The notes under the pieces: model-generated
Seen by the model: only the letters and a program-made list of their open reading frames with translations
Databases searched by the model: none
What the model was told of the DNA's origin: nothing
Translations under genes and position numbers: made by a program
Source of the DNA: Chitinophaga varians
GTDB lineage: Bacteria; Bacteroidota; Bacteroidia; Chitinophagales; Chitinophagaceae
Direction of reading: 5' to 3'
Assembly (NCBI RefSeq): GCF_012641275.1
Contig: NZ_JABAIA010000002.1
Coordinates: 2,120,127 to 2,184,126 of the forward strand
DNA: 64,000 nucleotides
In this document: positions 60,460 to 64,000 of the stretch, piece by piece
How positions within the stretch are numbered: the first letter of the stretch is position 1
Layout of the letters: each line of letters begins with the position of its first letter

Positions 60460-61359
60460 ATGGAGGTTCCACCAGCAAAAAAATATTTTATGGAAGGAAA
60501 TGATAACAATATAACGCAAAAGCATTTTATGCTGATAGGCATGAAGGAAGCCTACGATCCCAATCTCATCGCTAAGATGAAGGAAGGGCATTCGGTTATT
60601 GAACACCCCTTTAGGAAAGAGTATCCTGATGGGAAAAGTGATACTGTATTTCATCTGCGAAAATCAGCAACAACCGGTGATTATTTCCTTAATAAGTATA
60701 CAATGTCAGCCCAGAGGGAAGGTAGTGGTGAAATTCGTACGCATACTTTCTATTTGGATCACAAAAAGAATGAAGATGATGGCCGGAAGATAAAAGACAA
60801 TTTCACCTATAAGATGGCATATAATTTCCTGCAAGGGCGACCTGTTTATCATTCTAAAAGTGAATCCTGGGAGCGAATTAAACCGAAGGAGAAACTGGAA
60901 AATGGGAACTATGCGTCAGAGCGCTTTGATAGAGCGTACGGCTACAATCTGAGTAAGGTTATTGATGAATATTCCGTGGTATATAAATCTTCGTTGAAAG
61001 AATCACTTGAACGTGGAAATCTGCAAAAAGAAAAGTTCCTTAATAAAGATGGGAAGCAGGATGAATTGTATGTTTCACCAGCGTTGAGATCAGGCAGCCT
61101 CATTCTTTATGATCTGGACAAGAAACCAATTCCACTTGAAAAACAGATACAGATGGGCTATATCAGTGAGGATTTGGGCGAAAAGCTGAAACAGAGGCAA
61201 CAGGAGCAACAGCAAAAGACAAAAGTGGAAAATAAGGAAACACAGAACCAGTCCGAGAAGCAGGAGGTCGGAAAGAAACAATCTGCGAAGAAAAGCCAGC
61301 AGCAAGGCGATGGGGTAACAAAACCTAGAAGAAAAAGCCAAAAACAGGGAGCGGGATGA
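60460..61359 (+). CDS. DUF3945-like ICE protein, copy 2
   Basis: A 299-residue paralogue of the previous gene: KEYPDGKSDTVFHLRKSATT, YKMAYNFLQGRPVYHSK, GYNLSKVIDEYSVV and GNLQKEKFLNKDGKQ. The tail is a Gln/Lys-rich low-complexity run (KLKQRQQEQQQKTK). It is 24 bases after copy 1, and its stop overlaps the next start (ATGA). The pair probably arose by tandem duplication. Confidence 0.55.
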   Translation: MEVPPAKKYFMEGNDNNITQKHFMLIGMKEAYDPNLIAKMKEGHSVIEHPFRKEYPDGKSDTVFHLRKSATTGDYFLNKYTMSAQREGSGEIRTHTFYLDHKKNEDDGRKIKDNFTYKMAYNFLQGRPVYHSKSESWERIKPKEKLENGNYASERFDRAYGYNLSKVIDEYSVVYKSSLKESLERGNLQKEKFLNKDGKQDELYVSPALRSGSLILYDLDKKPIPLEKQIQMGYISEDLGEKLKQRQQEQQQKTKVENKETQNQSEKQEVGKKQSAKKSQQQGDGVTKPRRKSQKQGAG

Positions 61360-61658
61360 TGGTCTTTGAGAATTATATCGCTGACTTTATGGATATGGTA
61401 GGGGAAGATCCGAAGATGGGGCCGACGCACGTTAGCCTAATGCTCGCTATCTTATATTTTTTCTACCGGCAAGGCTGTATTAATCCAGTAATGGTATTTT
61501 CCAGCCAACTGCGGGAGCAGGCAAAAATACGATCAGAGCGGGTTTACTACTATTGTATGAAGGATTTGAAAGAATGGGGCTATATAAAATTGAATCCGTC
61601 ATATAAGCCAGGCGTTGGCAGTCTTGTTACTTTGAGGGAAATAGGCCGGAAGGGGTAG
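61356..61658 (+). CDS. Winged-helix-like small protein (100 aa)
   Basis: A 100-residue protein (MMVFENYIADFMDMVGEDPK). RSERVYYYCMKDLKEWGYIK has winged-helix character (recognition helix then wing) and VSLMLAILYFFYRQG precedes it. It ends the tra operon, starts inside the previous stop (ATGA) and is followed by a strong terminator. It could be a small regulator. Confidence 0.6.
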   Translation: MMVFENYIADFMDMVGEDPKMGPTHVSLMLAILYFFYRQGCINPVMVFSSQLREQAKIRSERVYYYCMKDLKEWGYIKLNPSYKPGVGSLVTLREIGRKG

Positions 61659-61662
61659 TGTG

Positions 61663-61692
61663 AAGGAGCAGGCACGTGCCTGCTCCTTTTGC
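61663..61692. terminator. tra operon terminator
   Basis: A 26-base perfect palindrome (61663-61688, arms AAGGAGCAGGCAC) followed by TTTT. It ends the transfer operon. Confidence 0.9.
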
Positions 61693-61804
61693 AGTCGAAC
61701 CACACATGAATAAATTGGAGGCCATGGTAGTTCGGCCCTAATCTTACAAGCCAACTATCCGACTTTCAGATAGCCACGTTTATTGCATTGTATAGGGTCA
61801 ACAA

Positions 61805-62116
61805 CTACTCCCGGTTGCCATGCTCTGATCGCCATCTTTTAATTGCATGACTAATGGCCCGGATCAATATTATTGATATTAATATTGCGAGTATGCAAAA
61901 TGAGGCGATGTTGACTGTCCGATATGAACTAATGTTAATTATGCACATGAGTGCGAAAGTAAGTGCCATTAACTTACCGCTGCCCTCAAAATCATCCAAA
62001 ATTAATAGCCGTAACCTTAGTTTTCTTGCCAAGGTTTCGAGCAGTTTACCTATAATGAGTATTAAGAGTAAGCACCCGGTAATTATAGCTAAGGCCTGCA
62101 ATACATCTGAACTCAT
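61805..62116 (-). CDS. Small three-helix membrane protein (103 aa)
   Basis: A 103-residue protein (MSSDVLQALAIITGCLLLIL) with about three hydrophobic segments and a basic C-terminus (HAIKRWRSEHGNRE). No family recognised. It is the downstream gene of a minus-strand unit with XRE and kinase genes. Confidence 0.6.
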   Translation of the reverse strand: MSSDVLQALAIITGCLLLILIIGKLLETLARKLRLRLLILDDFEGSGKLMALTFALMCIINISSYRTVNIASFCILAILISIILIRAISHAIKRWRSEHGNRE

Positions 62117-62128
62117 ATAAAGAACGGA

Positions 62129-62437
62129 TTAAAAAACATTATTCGCTTCCTTAAAAATCATGGAAAAGACTATTTCATTAAAATTCGGAAAAGCTCTATT
62201 AAAAGACTTCTGATTGGCTAATTGGAGGCCAACACCTGCTAGTTTTATAAGCGCTGCATCTGTGTTGAACGCGACTGCAATTTGCTCAATCGTCGCGTCC
62301 TTTGGAATGGTTTTCCCTGTTTCTAAAAGGCACAACGATGTTTGGCTAATACCAACTGTATATGAAAATGTTCGTTGATCCATTTTGTAATGCTCTCTAA
62401 TAATACGTATTGCATGTCCTACTCCCATCCGAATCAA
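62129..62437 (-). CDS. XRE-family regulator (102 aa)
   Basis: A 102-residue protein with an HTH (GHAIRIIREHYKMDQRTFSY, then GISQTSLCLLETGKTIP). It starts inside the kinase stop (ATGA overlap), so both are translated together. It could take the place of a response regulator, which is missing here. Confidence 0.75.
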   Translation of the reverse strand: MIRMGVGHAIRIIREHYKMDQRTFSYTVGISQTSLCLLETGKTIPKDATIEQIAVAFNTDAALIKLAGVGLQLANQKSFNRAFPNFNEIVFSMIFKEANNVF

Positions 62438-63228
62438 TGTTGAGCTGCGTATTCTTTAGGCAGTGTGAGGGTAAAAGTGCTACCACAGTTGAGTTGGCTT
62501 TTAACAGTGAGCGTTCCCGTTAGTTGCTCAGCGAACGTTCTGGAAATATGCAAGCCAACGCCAAGGCCCGGTGCATCCTTGTCTAAGCGTACACCTGCCT
62601 CAAAAATTGTTTGTAGTTTATCTTCTGGTATTCCTATGCCTTCATCCTTTACAGAAAGTACGCAGTTGCCATCGTTTTCAGTTGCAGAGAGTAAGACGGT
62701 TGTACCCCTATGGCTAAATTTGATGGCATTTGATGTAAGGTTGGTAACAATTCGGTTTAGTCGGGTAGGGTCACTGGTTATTTTGTCAGGGGTTTTATCT
62801 GATATTGAAAGTTTTAATACTATGTCACGAGCTAAAGCTGCTGGTTTTAAGAATAATATTACAGATTCCATTAATGTAATGGGATCTACTTCTTGAATTA
62901 CCGGGCTATTGTCGCCGGTGTTTAAGAAGTGAAAGGTGTTTTCCCTTAAATCTTTTATTGCTATACAAACGAGCTGAAGCATTTGGTAGTACTCAACCCA
63001 ATTTTCAGTAAATGCCGGAAGGGAGAAATTATCCAGTAGATATTCTATCCCATTTAAAGGCGCGCCGAGATCATGGTTGACGGCTTTCATAAAGTCTTTC
63101 ATTTTACGCAGCTCGATCTGGAGATACTGATTGGTCTTGTTGAGGGATTCTATTTCCCGCTGGTGAGTTTCGTCATTCTGCATCCTATCTTTATGCTCAG
63201 CAGGTAGAAGAGGAAAGGTTTGATTCAT
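62434..63228 (-). CDS. Soluble histidine kinase without sensor domain
   Basis: A 264-residue kinase without membrane helix. A coiled coil (TNQYLQIELRKMKDFMKAV) leads into the H-box VNHDLGAPLNGIEYL. The N-box NLTSNAIKFS, G1 VKDEGIGIPED and G2 GLGVGLHISRT are intact. It has no PAS or GAF domain and no receiver. Co-translation with the XRE gene suggests an unusual signalling unit. Confidence 0.85.
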   Translation of the reverse strand: MNQTFPLLPAEHKDRMQNDETHQREIESLNKTNQYLQIELRKMKDFMKAVNHDLGAPLNGIEYLLDNFSLPAFTENWVEYYQMLQLVCIAIKDLRENTFHFLNTGDNSPVIQEVDPITLMESVILFLKPAALARDIVLKLSISDKTPDKITSDPTRLNRIVTNLTSNAIKFSHRGTTVLLSATENDGNCVLSVKDEGIGIPEDKLQTIFEAGVRLDKDAPGLGVGLHISRTFAEQLTGTLTVKSQLNCGSTFTLTLPKEYAAQH

Positions 63229-63394
63229 TAGAATAGAGTTTTTTTAATGTCATTGATGAAATGAGAACGGCTGGGAGTTTGCGCGGGCTGATCTTAAATA
63301 AACGAATTTGCTGCACAAAAGGTTTTGACTGATAATCAATGAATAATATAAAAAGTCTACCTTTTTTGATTTTTCGTTTATGGTAAATATACTA

Positions 63395-63426
63395 AATAAA
63401 TACATGCCTATAGGCATGTATTTATT
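63395..63426. promoter_or_regulatory. Perfect 32-bp palindrome upstream of XRE gene
   Basis: Bases 63395-63410 (AATAAATACATGCCTA) are followed directly by their complement to 63426. It precedes the XRE start by about 38 bases and so is a strong candidate operator, probably for autorepression. Confidence 0.75.
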
Positions 63427-63463
63427 GTTCAGGGGTTTGTGATTTTCCGTGTCAAAAGAATGT

Positions 63464-63697
63464 ATGGCAGAACTATCGGCTATTGATCGATATATAATAG
63501 ATAAGGTAAGGGAGTTTAGAGAGGCAAAGAAGTATAGCCAAGAGCATCTTTCTTTATTAGTTGGTAAGGCAGAGGGGTATATTGGTAATGTCGAAAGCCC
63601 TAAGCGCGGGAAACATTATAATACAAAAATGCTTAATGAGTTGGCGAAAGCCCTGGAATGTTCACCCAAAGATTTCTGGCCGGATCAGCCGCTATAA
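63464..63697 (+). CDS. XRE-family regulator (77 aa)
   Basis: A 77-residue protein from the ATG at 63464; a GTG at 63449 is less likely in Bacteroidota. The HTH reads FREAKKYSQEHLSLLVGKAEG, with GYIGNVESPKRGKHYNTKML, and it ends CSPKDFWPDQPL. It lies behind the 32-bp palindrome and ahead of a terminator. Confidence 0.75.
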   Translation: MAELSAIDRYIIDKVREFREAKKYSQEHLSLLVGKAEGYIGNVESPKRGKHYNTKMLNELAKALECSPKDFWPDQPL

Positions 63698-63700
63698 AGT

Positions 63701-63732
63701 AAAGGTCACCAGTTCGAACTGGCGACCTTTAC
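63701..63732. terminator. Rho-independent terminator
   Basis: AAAGGTC (63701-63707) with GACCTTT (63724-63730) encloses a perfect CCAGTTCGAACTGG (63709-63722). It directly follows the XRE gene. Confidence 0.8.
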
Positions 63733-63873
63733 AATTGTAAATAAGAATAATTGCGATTGTGCAGAATATTAGCGAAAGAATGGTGAGTGATGTTATTTTG
63801 ACGTTTTTGGGCGTCTGTCAGGCAATTTCTGCTAATTTTCGTAAATCAAACACAAATAAGTTCGAGTTTTGTA

Positions 63874-64000
63874 TGTAAGTACCCCTATTGTGGTGACAGT
63901 TTAAACTTAGAAAAAATCGCTAAATTTAAACTGAATTAGTATCATGAAAAAGACCAGATTCACAGAAACACAGATTGTATCTATTTTAAAGCAGCATGAA
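63874..64000 (+). mobile_element. IS3-family element, left end (cut by window edge)
   Basis: From about 63874 (TGTAAGTACCCCTATTGTGG) there is terminal-repeat-like sequence followed by a transposase orfA start at 63944. Only the left end is in view, so the terminal repeat and target-site duplication cannot be confirmed. Confidence 0.55.
63944..64000 (+). CDS. IS3-family transposase orfA (partial)
   Basis: The last 57 bases encode MKKTRFTETQIVSILKQHE, the typical start of IS3-family orfA (HTH_Tnp_1). It runs off the window edge. Confidence 0.85.
   Translation, partial: MKKTRFTETQIVSILKQHE

Noticed and set aside
63701..63732. TTCGAACTGG as a tRNA T-arm fragment and right attachment site
   Set aside because: It is part of a symmetrical terminator stem and does not match the tRNA-Lys 3' end.
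18409..63900. CRISPR arrays or antibiotic-resistance genes
   Set aside because: No regularly spaced direct repeats with unique spacers and no recognisable resistance gene are present in the ICE part of the window.

Overview
The window looks like a chromosome segment of a Bacteroidota bacterium, most likely a Chitinophaga-type member of the Chitinophagaceae. The grounds are a SusC/SusD pair, LytS/LytTR and DUF6520 families, a Bacteroidetes-type tra operon (traE to traN), and promoters of the form TTTG-19 bp-TAnnTTTG. No database search was run; family names come from motifs I recognise.

Positions 1 to about 18,400 are GC-rich core chromosome with ordinary metabolic and regulatory genes. In order: a truncated LuxR-type regulator, an SLH/PrcB-like exported protein, a frameshifted gene remnant, an SDR, an amidohydrolase, a LanFEG-like ABC exporter with two duplicated permeases co-operonic with a LytS/LytTR two-component pair, and three paralogous small membrane proteins, one broken by a nonsense codon at codon 10. 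Then come a 2H phosphoesterase, a glycine-zipper lipoprotein, an AraC/MFS divergent pair, a MarR-like/VOC operon behind a large palindromic operator, an AlkZ-like glycosylase, a phytoene-desaturase-like oxidoreductase, and tRNA-Lys(TTT).

From tRNA-Lys (18,336-18,408) to the right edge everything belongs to a large, more AT-rich integrative and conjugative element (ICE). Its left end is fused to the 3' end of the tRNA; its right end is outside the window. The left module holds a large serine recombinase whose last codons lie antisense inside the tRNA, a truncated recombinase homologue lacking the catalytic serine, and a 50-aa protein. Next come a RepA/RecA-like ATPase, the VirD4-type coupling protein, a relaxase with its accessory protein and a probable oriT, and a primase. 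A block of small minus-strand accessory genes follows (DUF3560, two J-domain proteins, SWIM, DUF6908 and others).

The cargo (32.7-42.7 kb) has an AraC regulator, MauE, an exported two-cysteine DUF6520 protein, a lipoprotein, a three-gene unit of unknown function with a possible HEPN protein, and SusD-SusC-TlpA. A regulatory zone (42.9-48.7 kb) has two XRE proteins, a SWIM protein, a HEPN protein and RteC. The transfer operon (49.1-61.7 kb) encodes the complete mating apparatus and ends at a strong terminator. A right-hand zone holds a soluble histidine kinase, two XRE regulators and the start of an IS3-family element at the edge.

The least explained signals are non-coding. A pair of GTTGACTTTTAC-like boxes spaced exactly 21 bp recurs at three places in the ICE. 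Long inverted repeats with ATGCGTGT-type arms sit both downstream of rteC and upstream of the RepA-like gene. There are also two large hairpins inside the tra operon and a perfect 32-bp palindrome before an XRE gene. Together these suggest an element-wide control circuit.
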